This document shows positions 17,807 to 26,958 of a stretch of 64,000 nt of DNA, piece after piece. A program made the translations under genes and the position numbers. The stretch spans positions 558,001 to 622,000 of the forward strand of contig NZ_VHLL01000001.1 in assembly GCF_025384765.1 (NCBI RefSeq), in the 5' to 3' direction. The stretch comes from Methanoculleus formosensis (GTDB lineage Archaea; Halobacteriota; Methanomicrobia; Methanomicrobiales; Methanoculleaceae). Numbering within the stretch: the stretch's first letter is position 1; each line of letters opens with the position of its first letter. The notes below the pieces were generated by a model that was given only the letters and a program-made list of their open reading frames with translations, was not told the DNA's origin and searched no databases.

Positions 17807-18491
17807 CGTCAAACTCCATCCTTTTGACCATCCCCATCTGGTACATCTCTCCGATGAGGGTCTCGCCGGTGCAGTAGGAACAGATGGCGGCAGGCATCGT
17901 GAACCTGAGTTTACGGTCGCGAAGTGTCCGGATATCCAGTGTATCCTGCCAGTGGCGGGCAAGCATAAACGCTCCCTGGCCGGTGATCCCGTTCACGAAG
18001 AGAACCGTTGCCGATGCATTCACCTCACGGATGTTGAAGGCGAAGACCTCGCGCTCCGCCTGGGAGACCACATCCCCTTTCGTGACAACGACGATATCGG
18101 CATACTTCAGCATCGGGCCGATCTTCCGCGGGGTGTTGATGCCGGAGAGGTTGTCGATGACACAGACCGATAAGATGCCGTTCACGTAGGGCGAGCACCG
18201 GTTGCAGAGCCCTGCGCTCTCCGTGACGAGAACCGACAACCCCTTCTTCATGCCCCATTCGACCGCCCCTTCGACGTTGCTGACGAAATGGTGGTCCGGA
18301 CAGATCTTTCCGGCAAAAGCAGTCTGGTTGGGTATCTTCTGTTCATCGTAGCGCTGGTGGTCGAAGGAGGTGAGCGAGTCGAACTTCACGACGCCCACGC
18401 TCCCCGGGGGCAGCCCGAGAGCTGCGATGGTTTTGAGGATAACAGAGGTCTTCCCCGAAGATGGGGGGCCTGCAACGGTAATCAGCTTCAT
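17793..18491 (-). CDS. HypB/UreG/CobW-like GTPase
   Basis: 232 aa. Walker A GPPSSGKTSV near the N-terminus, a mid-chain TESAGLCNRCSPYVNG with a CxxC pair, VVVTKGDVVSQAE at the G4 position (TKGD rather than NKxD), and a C-terminal ICSYCTGETLIGEMYQMG with another CxxC. This pattern fits SIMIBI-class metallochaperone GTPases. It is the first gene of the three-gene unit with the soluble ABC ATPase and DUF364 protein. The client is unknown; its place beside mtr suggests corrinoid/cobalt, but nickel cannot be excluded. Confidence 0.75.
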   Translation of the reverse strand: MKLITVAGPPSSGKTSVILKTIAALGLPPGSVGVVKFDSLTSFDHQRYDEQKIPNQTAFAGKICPDHHFVSNVEGAVEWGMKKGLSVLVTESAGLCNRCSPYVNGILSVCVIDNLSGINTPRKIGPMLKYADIVVVTKGDVVSQAEREVFAFNIREVNASATVLFVNGITGQGAFMLARHWQDTLDIRTLRDRKLRFTMPAAICSYCTGETLIGEMYQMGMVKRMEFDDESP

Positions 18492-18624
18492 AAGCGTCTG
18501 GTGATCTGGTATAGGGCTTGCTAATGTATAGTTGTTACTAAAACCATTTTTTTAAGGTAAAATAGTTTACAACCTGTTGCAGCCCCTCCTTTCAGCGGGG
18601 TTGAATACCGTCTACTGAGGCAGC

Positions 18625-18631
18625 AAAAAAA
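18625..18631 (-). terminator. Oligo-T terminator after mtrH
   Basis: Seven consecutive T residues on the minus strand, 5 bp after the mtrH stop. Archaeal terminators are typically such U-tracts. It would separate mtr from the GTPase unit. Confidence 0.5.
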
Positions 18632-18635
18632 GGGT

Positions 18636-19673
18636 TTAGATGAGTTTGAAGAACGGGTGGTTCTCGGTCTTGGGCTCGATTCCCAGATCGCGCACCGCTT
18701 CCAGCACGACGATATCCACGTAGGCCTGTGCGGTGATCATCGCCTCGACGTTCTCGATCGGGCCGTACATGATCAGGTCGGCGCCGAGCGTGCTTGCAAT
18801 CATGTTGCAGCCGATATCGGGTGCAGACCAGGCCGCCTGGCGCATACCGTCCGTACCACCGAGGTAGTGGTGGGTGAGCTGCTCGACGAGGGCATCCTTG
18901 CCTTCGAGACCGGCCAGCTGCTGCGAGGGAGTCTTCTTCGTTCCCTTCCAGCGCTTGAGCCAGGTCCAGGAGACCGTCATGTTGTGGTACGCGCCGCCGG
19001 TGGGGAGACCGTGGATCGCCTTGCAGGCGAGGATCTCACGGTACGAGCCGCCGGAGCCGAGACCGAGCGGGGTTGCCGCGGTGTCAAGGATCGGGCGGGT
19101 GATACCACATTTCTCCGCGATCTCGAGCATCCCGAGTTCCTGTCCGGCAACGCCGCCCTCGACCAGGACCTTCTCACGGCCGGCAACCGACGGGTCGCCG
19201 GGGTTGAAAGCGAGGACGATGGCTGCGTTCACATCGCTCTTGGCGAGAGCCTCGATGTTCTCGGGCAGGATCGAGCCGTTGATCGAGTTGTAGATCGCGC
19301 GGTCCGCGATGCCGGCCTCGGTGACGTATTTGCACGCGTGTGCCAGCGCCGTCGGGACGGATGAGTCCATCAGGAATGCGGTCTTGTCGTCGATGCTGCA
19401 GAACCAGTCGATGTAGCTCTCGAAGGCCTCAGGGAACTCCGCGATGATCTGGATGAAGTGCGGAATGCCCGTGATATCCGAGAGTTCCTGGCAGCGGTTC
19501 CAGAGCCCTTCTGCTTTTATCTTGTCGATCTTTCCAGTGTGGTCATCCAGAACAACCTCGTGCTTGTTGTAGAAGATGGATGCACCGAGCACGGACGGGT
19601 ATTCTCCAGGCTGCCCGCCGATCATGGTACCGTTGAAGTCGTGTACCGTCTGCTCTTTTTCGAACTTGAACAT
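18636..19673 (-). CDS. mtrH: Tetrahydromethanopterin S-methyltransferase subunit H
   Basis: 345 aa. MtrH is the peripheral subunit that transfers the methyl group from methyl-tetrahydromethanopterin to the Co(I) corrinoid of MtrA. It is recognised from MFKFEKEQTVHDFNGTMIGG at the N-terminus, and from NAAIVLAFNPGDPSV and LDTAATPLGLGSGGSYREI. I chose ATG 19673, preceded by aaaggaggt. It is the last gene of the mtr operon and overlaps no neighbour; its SD lies at the end of the MtrA-MtrG fusion gene. Confidence 0.95.
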   Translation of the reverse strand: MFKFEKEQTVHDFNGTMIGGQPGEYPSVLGASIFYNKHEVVLDDHTGKIDKIKAEGLWNRCQELSDITGIPHFIQIIAEFPEAFESYIDWFCSIDDKTAFLMDSSVPTALAHACKYVTEAGIADRAIYNSINGSILPENIEALAKSDVNAAIVLAFNPGDPSVAGREKVLVEGGVAGQELGMLEIAEKCGITRPILDTAATPLGLGSGGSYREILACKAIHGLPTGGAYHNMTVSWTWLKRWKGTKKTPSQQLAGLEGKDALVEQLTHHYLGGTDGMRQAAWSAPDIGCNMIASTLGADLIMYGPIENVEAMITAQAYVDIVVLEAVRDLGIEPKTENHPFFKLI

Positions 19674-19689
19674 ATTCGCCAAACCTCCT

Positions 19690-20427
19690 TTACAGGTACC
19701 CAACCAATTTGGGCAGTAATACCAACAACATCATGAATACAATCAAACCTGCGACCAGTCCATACAGGATGCCGATATCGCGCCCGACTTTCCTTCCGAC
19801 GCGCTGGGCGATCTCTGCATCGACGAACTCGATCCTCTCCTCGATGGCGTTGAGCCGTTCTTCGATCTCAAGGAACTGCGGGTTTGCTCCTGCGACGGCA
19901 ACTTCCGCCGCACCGTCCCCTTCTTTGACCTCGACGACCATGGGCTCTGCGCCGAACGCACCGGGGTCTTTGGCCTTGAGTTCATCGATCTTGGCCTTGA
20001 TGGTGCCCATGTCCTCGCTTTCCATGATGTTGACCATCTCGACCTGGTCCTGGAAGCGCTTGATGGCTTCGTCGGAGAGGTTCTCGATGAACGCGATGGC
20101 TCCCTGGGCGCCGACGATCTTCCCGCCGGCGACGCCGCCTTCGTGCAGAGCCATGAAGCTCTGTCCGGAGAGGTGGCCCTTGACCTCCGTTCCGCAACAG
20201 AGGATGAACCTGATGTTGGGGTTGGAGATGACGTTCGCGATGATCTTCTCAAGGCCGAGGTTCTCGGTCTTACAGGACCCGGCGATTGCCGCTCCGGCAT
20301 CGCAGATGCCCTGCTCGTCGAGGTGGGATCCCATGGTGACGACAGCGACGCAACTCTGTGCATCTCCCGTGTGGAAGTCGCCCTGAATAATCGGCCATCC
20401 GCTGGCCGGTGATTTCTTCTCAGCCAT
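19690..20427 (-). CDS. mtrG: MtrA-MtrG fusion: second copy of the MtrA corrinoid domain joined to MtrG
   Basis: 245 aa. Residues 1 to about 168 are the MtrA cytoplasmic corrinoid domain, identical to the MtrA at 20644-21369 apart from residue 2; the corrinoid-site segment [18 protein letters not shown] (His85) is retained. After a short linker, residues about 183-245 are Mtr[36 protein letters not shown] and a membrane helix. It sits where mtrG lies in the canonical mtrEDCBAFGH order, and no separate mtrG is present. About 500 bp are nearly identical to mtrA, pointing to recent duplication or gene conversion. The complex may carry two corrinoid domains per protomer set. Confidence 0.9.
   Translation of the reverse strand: MAEKKSPASGWPIIQGDFHTGDAQSCVAVVTMGSHLDEQGICDAGAAIAGSCKTENLGLEKIIANVISNPNIRFILCCGTEVKGHLSGQSFMALHEGGVAGGKIVGAQGAIAFIENLSDEAIKRFQDQVEMVNIMESEDMGTIKAKIDELKAKDPGAFGAEPMVVEVKEGDGAAEVAVAGANPQFLEIEERLNAIEERIEFVDAEIAQRVGRKVGRDIGILYGLVAGLIVFMMLLVLLPKLVGYL
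19925..20427 (-). repeat. 503-bp duplicated mtrA segment, copy in the mtrG fusion
   Basis: Aligned with 20867-21369 at a constant offset of 942 bp. By eye only two base differences are seen (at 19946 region c/t and 20423 g/a on the plus strand). Identity stops abruptly at the linker to the MtrG part. Confidence 0.9.
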
Positions 20428-20428
20428 G

Positions 20429-20638
20429 TTAGATCGCCCCCACCATCAGTGCCGGGACCACGATCAGGAGTAAGACTACAAGGAGTCCGATTGTGAACCC
20501 GACGATTCCCTTGCCCATGATACCGGATTCGAGTTTGGTCGTGCGGGCAAGGATCTGTGCCTTGTACCGGATGGAGCTCATCATGCCGTTGATTGCCGTC
20601 ATCCGGATGGGGCCTGCCTGTGTAACTTCTTCTGCCAT
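20429..20638 (-). CDS. mtrF: Tetrahydromethanopterin S-methyltransferase subunit F
   Basis: 69-aa single-span membrane subunit. The family pattern is visible: [33 protein letters not shown] and a C-terminal helix [19 protein letters not shown]. It lies in canonical position between mtrA and the mtrG-type gene, with gaps of 5 bp and 1 bp. Confidence 0.92.
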   Translation of the reverse strand: MAEEVTQAGPIRMTAINGMMSSIRYKAQILARTTKLESGIMGKGIVGFTIGLLVVLLLIVVPALMVGAI

Positions 20639-20643
20639 TTATC

Positions 20644-21369
20644 TCACCCCAGCAGGATGAACCCCAGAATCACGAACGAGACGATCAGGCCGATCATGAG
20701 GCCCTCAATCTTGCCCGAGTAGACGCCGGCGGCAAACTTGTTACGGTACCCGATGTCGGTGACCATCCGCTCGATGATCTTCATCCGTGCGTGTATCAGT
20801 GCCAGTTCACCGGAGAGCGGCTGTACTTCACCAGTCGCTTCCTCTGCGCCGGCACCGTCCTCTTCCTTGACCTCGACGACCATGGGTTCTGCGCCGAACG
20901 CACCGGGGTCTTTGGCCTTGAGTTCATCGATCTTGGCCTTGATGGTGCCCATGTCCTCGCTTTCCATGATGTTGACCATCTCGACCTGGTCCTGGAAGCG
21001 CTTGATGGCTTCGTCGGAGAGGTTCTCGATGAACGCGATGGCTCCCTGGGCGCCGACGATCTTCCCGCCGGCGACGCCGCCTTCGTGCAGAGCCATGAAG
21101 CTCTGTCCGGAGAGGTGGCCCTTGACCTCCGTTCCGCAACAGAGGATGAACCTGATGTTGGGGTTGGAGATGACGTTCGCGATGATCTTCTCAAGGCCGA
21201 GGTTCTCGGTCTTACAGGACCCGGCGATTGCCGCTCCGGCATCGCAGATGCCCTGCTCGTCGAGGTGGGATCCCATGGTGACGACAGCGACGCAACTCTG
21301 TGCATCTCCCGTGTGGAAGTCGCCCTGAATAATCGGCCATCCGCTGGCCGGTGATTTCTTCTCAACCAT
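20644..21369 (-). CDS. mtrA: Tetrahydromethanopterin S-methyltransferase subunit A (corrinoid protein)
   Basis: 241 aa. MtrA carries the corrinoid that shuttles the methyl group between MtrH and coenzyme M. The cytoplasmic domain holds [20 protein letters not shown], with the His of the cobalt site region. The tail has a coiled segment ([25 protein letters not shown]) and one membrane helix. I chose ATG 21369, with gaggtg about 6 bp upstream, over a GTG at 21378. Its first 500 bp are almost identical to the downstream MtrA-MtrG fusion gene. Confidence 0.95.
   Translation of the reverse strand: MVEKKSPASGWPIIQGDFHTGDAQSCVAVVTMGSHLDEQGICDAGAAIAGSCKTENLGLEKIIANVISNPNIRFILCCGTEVKGHLSGQSFMALHEGGVAGGKIVGAQGAIAFIENLSDEAIKRFQDQVEMVNIMESEDMGTIKAKIDELKAKDPGAFGAEPMVVEVKEEDGAGAEEATGEVQPLSGELALIHARMKIIERMVTDIGYRNKFAAGVYSGKIEGLMIGLIVSFVILGFILLG
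20867..21369 (-). repeat. 503-bp duplicated mtrA segment, copy in mtrA itself
   Basis: Partner of 19925-20427. The identity includes the start codon and synonymous sites, which argues for recent conversion rather than protein-level selection. Confidence 0.9.
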
Positions 21370-21379
21370 GTTCTTCACC

Positions 21380-21664
21380 TCACAGCAGTCCTAATACGAC
21401 GACACCGGCAATCAGAAGGCCGACTGCCATGCCATACCAGAATGCGGTCACGCCTCCGGCGGTGTTGAGAACACCCTCCCTGTTCGGGAATGATGCCAGG
21501 AAGTTGCCCTCTCCGGAGAGCATACCGACCAGGTCGTCGGTGATCTTCTCGAGTTCCGCTACCTGTTCGAGCACGGGGGTGTAGGAGACACCGGCAGTGG
21601 TGACGATTCCGACCATCGGGTCGACAACCAGGCCGTACTCGGGCAGCACCTGAATGTACGCCAT
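21380..21664 (-). CDS. mtrB: Tetrahydromethanopterin S-methyltransferase subunit B
   Basis: 94 aa with one C-terminal membrane helix ([19 protein letters not shown]). The N-terminal [19 protein letters not shown] is characteristic of MtrB. It directly abuts mtrC upstream (0 bp) and mtrA downstream. Confidence 0.93.
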   Translation of the reverse strand: MAYIQVLPEYGLVVDPMVGIVTTAGVSYTPVLEQVAELEKITDDLVGMLSGEGNFLASFPNREGVLNTAGGVTAFWYGMAVGLLIAGVVVLGLL

Positions 21665-22516
21665 TTAGGCACCTCCCTTGGGCTCAAGGATCGGCTGTGC
21701 GTCGAGCCATGCGTAGGCGTCACGCTGCGAGAGCTCGATGTACTTCTTGTAGGTGTAGAGCCACCCGACGATCGAGACCACCAGTGAGATGAGAGCGGCA
21801 TACATGCCGATGAACGCGAACGAGATGATCGCGATGGGGATCATCGAGAGGAACCCGCACTCCGCGGCGAGCATGAGCGTCCTGTCCTGCTGCTCCCCCG
21901 GCCCGAGACAGGCGTTGAAGGAGTGCTGGATGGCGATAGCGCCGAGCATGAAGATCACGGCGATGATGCTGCCGCCGATGAGCGAGAACTCGTAGCTCTG
22001 CACGATGAATCCGAGGATCGCGATCTCGCCGGTGATCATGCCGAGGAACTCAAACGTTCCGCAGGCCATCGCCGAGAGACCGAGAATGGTCATTGCGCCG
22101 ACGATCGCGAGTTCGATCAGCGAGACGACCATGACGGGGATGTCCATCCGGACAACGGCGTTCGCCATCAGTCCGGCGACCGCGCCGATGATTGCGGCGA
22201 TGATGATCGTCACGATGGGTGCGAAGGGGCCGGTCGTGGCTCCGAAGAGCGCAGCAACGACACCGGACCCGAGGGCGATCATACCTGCCGACGGGACACC
22301 GGTACCGAGACCGTAGCTGCAGAGGTGCTTGATCGTGTCGGTGCCCCAGAGGAGCGCGACTACGGCGGCAAGCCCACCGAAGAACGAGAAGTACTCGGTG
22401 CCGGTGATAGTGTTCAGGTATGTCAGGTAAATCAGGACGAGCGATCCCACGAGGCCGTAGATCAGGATCTGGTTGTGCGGGATGCCGCCTGCTCCGACTT
22501 CAACTTTTACTGACAT
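21665..22516 (-). CDS. mtrC: Tetrahydromethanopterin S-methyltransferase subunit C
   Basis: 283-aa integral membrane subunit of the sodium-pumping methyltransferase complex. It has multiple helices, including the MtrC segments HNQILIYGLVGSLVLIYLTYL, GTDTIKHLCSYGLGTGVPS and HSFNACLGPGEQQDRT. Methyl transfer to coenzyme M is coupled to Na+ export by MtrC, D and E. It abuts mtrD and mtrB without gaps. Confidence 0.94.
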   Translation of the reverse strand: MSVKVEVGAGGIPHNQILIYGLVGSLVLIYLTYLNTITGTEYFSFFGGLAAVVALLWGTDTIKHLCSYGLGTGVPSAGMIALGSGVVAALFGATTGPFAPIVTIIIAAIIGAVAGLMANAVVRMDIPVMVVSLIELAIVGAMTILGLSAMACGTFEFLGMITGEIAILGFIVQSYEFSLIGGSIIAVIFMLGAIAIQHSFNACLGPGEQQDRTLMLAAECGFLSMIPIAIISFAFIGMYAALISLVVSIVGWLYTYKKYIELSQRDAYAWLDAQPILEPKGGA

Positions 22517-23368
22517 TTAGAATACCCCCACCAGTTGGAGGAGCCCGATCGCGAAGATGCCGGTAACGGCGGATGCCACGGCGGCTGCGATGATCGCTCT
22601 CGGGAACCGCTTGAACTTGGGGTCGTGCGGCCCTTCGATCGTACCGGTGATGTTGTATGCCGCAAGCACGGCGTTCACGAGGAACATACCGACCGCGAAG
22701 ATGCCGGCAAGCGAGACGGCGACGGGCGCGATCTGCTCGACCGTGGCGTTCAGGATCACCGGGAGCTGCGCCTGGTAAACGTCGAGAAGCTGGAGGTAGA
22801 TGAGCGTTCCCCCAAGACCTCCGAGTGCGCCGCCGATGACGCCGCCGACCCAGGAGATGAACGGGAGGCCGTGCCCCTCGGTACCCTGGCTCTTGAACTC
22901 GGGGAAGGTGTCGCCCGTGATGGGGTCTTTATCGACCTTACCGGAGGCTGCCGGGATACCCATGCCGAAGACGTAGATGACGTTGACCATCGTACAGGTG
23001 ATCGCCATCAGGAGACCGCCGCCGATCGCACCGCCCGCAAGGGCGACGCCGAATCCAAGCGGGGCGGCCCATGCGCCACCGAAGAGACCGGCAAGGCCGG
23101 CACCGGCCGCAAGCATCGCAACACCGGTCGCGATACCGGGTGCCTGTCCCATTGCAGCGGGAGCACCGCCGACCGGGACGAAGTGAACGCCGAACGCGAT
23201 CAGGACGCCGCCGATGATGATGCCGACGAGCGCGATCAGTCCGGCCATCTGTACGAGTAAGTAAGCGAGCGCAAGCGCTGCTACGATAAGAACGATACCG
23301 ATGACGAGGCCCATTGCCGTCGGGGGTTGGATGCCTCCAGTCTGTTTAGGTCCGCCGAGTGCGCTCAT
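22517..23368 (-). CDS. mtrD: Tetrahydromethanopterin S-methyltransferase subunit D
   Basis: 283-aa polytopic membrane subunit. Family landmarks are ITCTMVNVIYVFGMGIPAASG, DPITGDTFPEFKSQGTEGHG and LPFISWVGGVIGGALGGLGG. It overlaps the mtrE stop by 4 bp and abuts mtrC. Confidence 0.94.
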   Translation of the reverse strand: MSALGGPKQTGGIQPPTAMGLVIGIVLIVAALALAYLLVQMAGLIALVGIIIGGVLIAFGVHFVPVGGAPAAMGQAPGIATGVAMLAAGAGLAGLFGGAWAAPLGFGVALAGGAIGGGLLMAITCTMVNVIYVFGMGIPAASGKVDKDPITGDTFPEFKSQGTEGHGLPFISWVGGVIGGALGGLGGTLIYLQLLDVYQAQLPVILNATVEQIAPVAVSLAGIFAVGMFLVNAVLAAYNITGTIEGPHDPKFKRFPRAIIAAAVASAVTGIFAIGLLQLVGVF

Positions 23369-24270
23369 GACGATGCCTCCTCAGTAGCCTCGGGAGCCGT
23401 GTAGGGCCCGAAGTTCTTCCTTGCCCAGACCTCGATGTAGCGGTCGATGATGGCAAAGACCAGGATGACGACGACACCGACGACGATCGGTCCCCAGATG
23501 TTGAACTCTTCGAAGACCACGGTACGCCAGAGTTCGAAGAAGACGATCAGGCCAAAGCAGATGCCCGAGGCGGGGCCGCCGAGTTTGGCGCTGAAGAAAC
23601 CGTTGTCGAGCGAGTTCCGCTGGCCGGCCTCGGCGTAGCGGACGATGTTACCGGACGCGGAGATCGGAACGCCTGCTCCGAACTTCTGCTCCTGGTACTG
23701 CCGCTCCTTTCCGTAGAACGGGTTACCGGTCGCAGACCCGGCCGCACCGAGCGCGATACCCCAGACGATACCCAGAAGCGGGAGCGGGAAGGGGTGGCCG
23801 AGCGCGCTGATCATAAGGTGACACATCGCGACGGTGGCGAAGATTGCTATGAACGCGTGTGCCATGGTCACGGTCGTCATCGACTTCAAGATGTCAATGT
23901 AGACCGGCTGTCCGAACTTGGCGAGACTTGCAGTACGGCCGAGGTATGCGGTAGTCGCATAGATGCCCTGCACGAAGACCGCGAGAGCACTCCCGAGCAC
24001 GATTGCAAGTATCGGGTTTATCTGCATCGCCATGAAAGCCCAGGCAAGGCCTGCGCCCAGAGCAACCCAGAGGCCGTACGCGGGAGGTTCACCAGCAATT
24101 GCCTTGTTGAATATGCGGTGAATATATCCCATCTGTGGAGCCAGCTGAACCTGTGAGTTCGGGTCACCCTGTGATCCGATGTCAGATTCAACGTCTTCCG
24201 CAGCGCCGGCGACGGTTGCGAGAGCACCTGCCAATGCGGTAATGCCGATGCCAAATACGATCTCTTCCAT
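23365..24270 (-). CDS. mtrE: Tetrahydromethanopterin S-methyltransferase subunit E
   Basis: 301-aa polytopic membrane subunit and first gene of the mtr operon. It has the soluble-loop signatures DIGSQGDPNSQVQLAPQMGY, NPFYGKERQYQEQKFGAGVP and AEAGQRNSLDNGFFSAKLGG. With MtrC and MtrD it forms the Na+-conducting membrane part. The SD ggaggagg lies 9 bp upstream and is partly inside a perfect hairpin (24282-24304). Confidence 0.95.
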   Translation of the reverse strand: MEEIVFGIGITALAGALATVAGAAEDVESDIGSQGDPNSQVQLAPQMGYIHRIFNKAIAGEPPAYGLWVALGAGLAWAFMAMQINPILAIVLGSALAVFVQGIYATTAYLGRTASLAKFGQPVYIDILKSMTTVTMAHAFIAIFATVAMCHLMISALGHPFPLPLLGIVWGIALGAAGSATGNPFYGKERQYQEQKFGAGVPISASGNIVRYAEAGQRNSLDNGFFSAKLGGPASGICFGLIVFFELWRTVVFEEFNIWGPIVVGVVVILVFAIIDRYIEVWARKNFGPYTAPEATEEASS

Positions 24271-24281
24271 TCAGCATCCTC

Positions 24282-24304
24282 CTCCGGTGCTCATGGCACC
24301 GGAG
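24282..24304 (-). promoter_or_regulatory. Hairpin in the mtrE leader overlapping the ribosome-binding site
   Basis: On the transcript, CTCCGGTGC and GCACCGGAG form a perfect 9-bp stem around a 5-base loop. The 3' arm ends in the first GGAG of the GGAGGAGG Shine-Dalgarno sequence. Folding could therefore modulate translation of mtrE, the operon's first gene. A TATA-like ttaattaa lies about 45 bp further upstream. Confidence 0.5.
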
Positions 24305-24444
24305 TACGGGTTCAAAACCTTTTTGGTTCATTTAACAGTTGTTTATGACTTAATTAAAGGTTTCGAAAAGTTGTGCCGATATCGCAGCGAAACGTAAAAT
24401 ATCGGCTGGAATGTCCTCGTTAGACATTCTAAGTTACGGTAGGG

Positions 24445-24453
24445 AAAAAAAAA
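24445..24453 (-). terminator. Oligo-T terminator after mcrA
   Basis: Nine T residues on the minus strand about 12 bp after the mcrA stop, preceding the AT-rich mtr promoter region. Confidence 0.55.
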
Positions 24454-24464
24454 TTGATTTGGGT

Positions 24465-26171
24465 TTACCGCGCCGGAATGATGAGCGAACGCTCGCCGGC
24501 GGGCATGAACTCGCGGATGGCACCCTTCGCGAACTCGCGGCGGGGCTCGGCGAAGTCGAACTTCAGCGCGGGGTCGGCGAAGCAGATCTTCACCCGCGGG
24601 TCGAAACACCACGCATCGCCGCGGCCGTAGTGGGCGCCGCCGGTGATCGCGGCGTACTCGCCCTGGTGGCCGACGTTCATCGCGTAGTTCGGGTAGTTCG
24701 GACCACGGACCTCGCCGATCGCGCCCTCGTCTCCACGGATGGAGAGGGAGTTCGCGGACCCGCACTGGTCCTGGAGGTCGTAGCCGAAGAAGCCGAGACG
24801 CGACCATCCGTCCTTGTGCAGGAGCATGCAGAGGTACCAGGCGTTCAGGCCGGCGTTGGAGTTGCCGGTCGCGATGGAGGTGGAGAGACCGCAAGCAGCG
24901 GCAAGCACGCCTGCACGCTGGGAACCGCCGAAGTGGTCCTCCATCATGGTCGGGTACTGCTCGTACTGCTCCATGCCGTTGAGGGCGACCTCGGTCGCGA
25001 TGTCGTTGACGATATCGTAGGTCGGCTTGACCTTGTCGGTCGGGCTCGGGTTCTTCCAGTCGACCTTGTACTTGTCCTTGATGTAGTCCATACCGTAGTA
25101 GGTGAACTCATCGAGGATGTTGTCGGTGTAGGCCGCGGTCGCGTACTGCGTGAACCCGACACCGCCGGACATGTAGGAGCCGAGCCAGATCTGGTCGAAC
25201 AGCATGGTTCCGGCACCGACGACCTCAAGGGAGGCCTTCGCGGGGTCGTGGGGGTACTTCCGGTTCGCCTGAATGATATCGCTGAAGAGACCGAAGCCGA
25301 TACCACCGGGCTCGTTCGGGCCGCGGGCACGCCGGGCGGGCAGGTGGGACGCCATCTGGATGACGCCTGCGTGCTTTGCAGCGTAGGAGAGGTCGGCGAC
25401 AGCCGCTTCACCGGCGCACATCCGGTAGGCACCGATGAAGGACATGCCGATCTGCATCGCAGACCACCGGGAGGTCGTTCCACCGTCGCAGGTCCGGGAG
25501 ACCGTGGTCGGGATGTGGATAGCCTGCCAGAGGGACTTTCCTACAGCTGCGGAGAGCGCTTCGGCCTGCTTTGCCGGGAAGAGTTTCTCGACGTCGAGGA
25601 CGAACTGGGGCTCGAGGTCGTCGGCGAGTTCCTGGTCGCCGGTGAAGACCTTGACGTAACAGTCGTCGACGAGGCCGGGGTGGGTCTCGACCATGTGCTC
25701 CTGGACGACGGCCGCGCCGGGCATCGCGTGGTTCAGCACGTGGAGGTACTCGTTGATCGTCTCGGGGGTGACTTCCTTACCGAGACGCTTCTGCAGCGTC
25801 TGGTGAGCGAGGTCCATGTTGACGATGACGGTTCTCCGGATATCGTCCCACATCTGCTGCATCGCAGCGTTGTTGACGAAGTGCAGGTCGTCGCCCTCCA
25901 CGAAGACGCCGGTGCCGGAGACCTCGTAGGTCATCAGCTGGCGCTGGCCGAGCGGGATACCGCCAAGGTGGCAGCGCACGGGGTCGTACATGGAGATGCC
26001 GCGGTCCATCTCGACGGCGCGGCTGGCCTTCACGAACTCCTCCTTGCGGGGGGACTGGTGGTAGCCGTTGAACTTGTAGAACTCGGTCGTCTCGGACTGA
26101 ACGTCCTGGCCCTGGAACTTCTCCTTGAGGGATTTCAGGAAGAGCTTCTGGGTTCTCTCAATCTTTGCCAT
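24465..26171 (-). CDS. mcrA: Methyl-coenzyme M reductase I-type subunit alpha
   Basis: 568 aa. Catalytic subunit that releases methane from methyl-CoM and CoB using F430. Diagnostic regions are present: [20 protein letters not shown] (methyl-His region), [14 protein letters not shown] (methyl-Arg region), [17 protein letters not shown] (thioglycine and the active-site Tyr) and [12 protein letters not shown]. Last gene of the mcrBDCGA operon, 5 bp after mcrG. It has full family length. Confidence 0.98.
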   Translation of the reverse strand: MAKIERTQKLFLKSLKEKFQGQDVQSETTEFYKFNGYHQSPRKEEFVKASRAVEMDRGISMYDPVRCHLGGIPLGQRQLMTYEVSGTGVFVEGDDLHFVNNAAMQQMWDDIRRTVIVNMDLAHQTLQKRLGKEVTPETINEYLHVLNHAMPGAAVVQEHMVETHPGLVDDCYVKVFTGDQELADDLEPQFVLDVEKLFPAKQAEALSAAVGKSLWQAIHIPTTVSRTCDGGTTSRWSAMQIGMSFIGAYRMCAGEAAVADLSYAAKHAGVIQMASHLPARRARGPNEPGGIGFGLFSDIIQANRKYPHDPAKASLEVVGAGTMLFDQIWLGSYMSGGVGFTQYATAAYTDNILDEFTYYGMDYIKDKYKVDWKNPSPTDKVKPTYDIVNDIATEVALNGMEQYEQYPTMMEDHFGGSQRAGVLAAACGLSTSIATGNSNAGLNAWYLCMLLHKDGWSRLGFFGYDLQDQCGSANSLSIRGDEGAIGEVRGPNYPNYAMNVGHQGEYAAITGGAHYGRGDAWCFDPRVKICFADPALKFDFAEPRREFAKGAIREFMPAGERSLIIPAR

Positions 26172-26176
26172 CGTAA

Positions 26177-26941
26177 TCAGGCCTCCTTCGGTAGGAACCC
26201 GTATTTTGTTCTCAGCGTGTGGATGCGCTGGACGTACTCGATGTACTCCTTGTCATCGCGGTATGCCGTGCCGCCAAGCGAGTGGAAGATCGTCGTGTGG
26301 GCCTTGAGCCACTTCTCGTCGAGCGGCTTGCCGATAGCAACCGCGCGGTCGAGAGGCTCGCCGATCTGGTTCTTGACGTAGCGGACGATGCCGTCCTCGC
26401 CAAGGACACTCCTCTGGAGCATGTCGAACATCATGCCGTTCTCGGCAAGACGGAGCGAGTGACCGTGCACGGTCGCGCCGCGGATGCCGGTGCGGGCCGG
26501 GTCGAGGAGTTCGGTCTCGACGAGTTCCTTCGAGTACTTCTCGAGGTCACGCTCGCGGCACTCGACGATCTGACGGCCGGAGAGCGTACCGGGGTCGATA
26601 CCGCGGAAGCGGTAGCACTCGGTGTAGGTCCGCTGATAGGGGTGGCAGGGGGCGAAGAACATCGAGTCCGCAAACTGGATGTAGCGAACGCGGTCGCCGG
26701 CCTTTGCACCGTCAGTCGGGGTTACAATCTTCCTGATGGGGCAGTCGGGCTCCTGCTGCTCGGCGAGCGGCGGGTGGGCCGTCGGATAGGCGGCTCCCGG
26801 CGCCCTGTGGCCGAGGATCAGCACGATATCTTCATCTGTCACATCGCGCATCTTTTCAAGCTTCTGGTTGGGGTTCATCTGCTTGCGCCGGTTCTCGGCG
26901 ACCTTGGATGTACCCGGTCCGTATTGGGGCTTGTATGCCAT
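26177..26941 (-). CDS. mcrG: Methyl-coenzyme M reductase subunit gamma
   Basis: 254 aa. Recognised from [58 protein letters not shown] and [21 protein letters not shown] chose ATG 26941, since the [10 protein letters not shown] start is the family start. It lies between mcrC and mcrA in the standard order. Confidence 0.97.
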   Translation of the reverse strand: MAYKPQYGPGTSKVAENRRKQMNPNQKLEKMRDVTDEDIVLILGHRAPGAAYPTAHPPLAEQQEPDCPIRKIVTPTDGAKAGDRVRYIQFADSMFFAPCHPYQRTYTECYRFRGIDPGTLSGRQIVECRERDLEKYSKELVETELLDPARTGIRGATVHGHSLRLAENGMMFDMLQRSVLGEDGIVRYVKNQIGEPLDRAVAIGKPLDEKWLKAHTTIFHSLGGTAYRDDKEYIEYVQRIHTLRTKYGFLPKEA

Positions 26942-26958
26942 GTTTTCTTTCACCTCAT

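Noticed and set aside
19690-21378. mtrA duplication as an assembly artefact
   Set aside because: The copies lie in frame, with different 3' parts (MtrA tail versus MtrG) and mtrF between them, and with a few base differences. A real duplication is more likely, though read data would settle it.
24411-26381. Long plus-strand open frame (about 656 codons) opposite mcrA
   Set aside because: It is a mirror of mcrA in GC-rich DNA, with low-complexity acidic composition and no SD. mcrA on the minus strand is certain.
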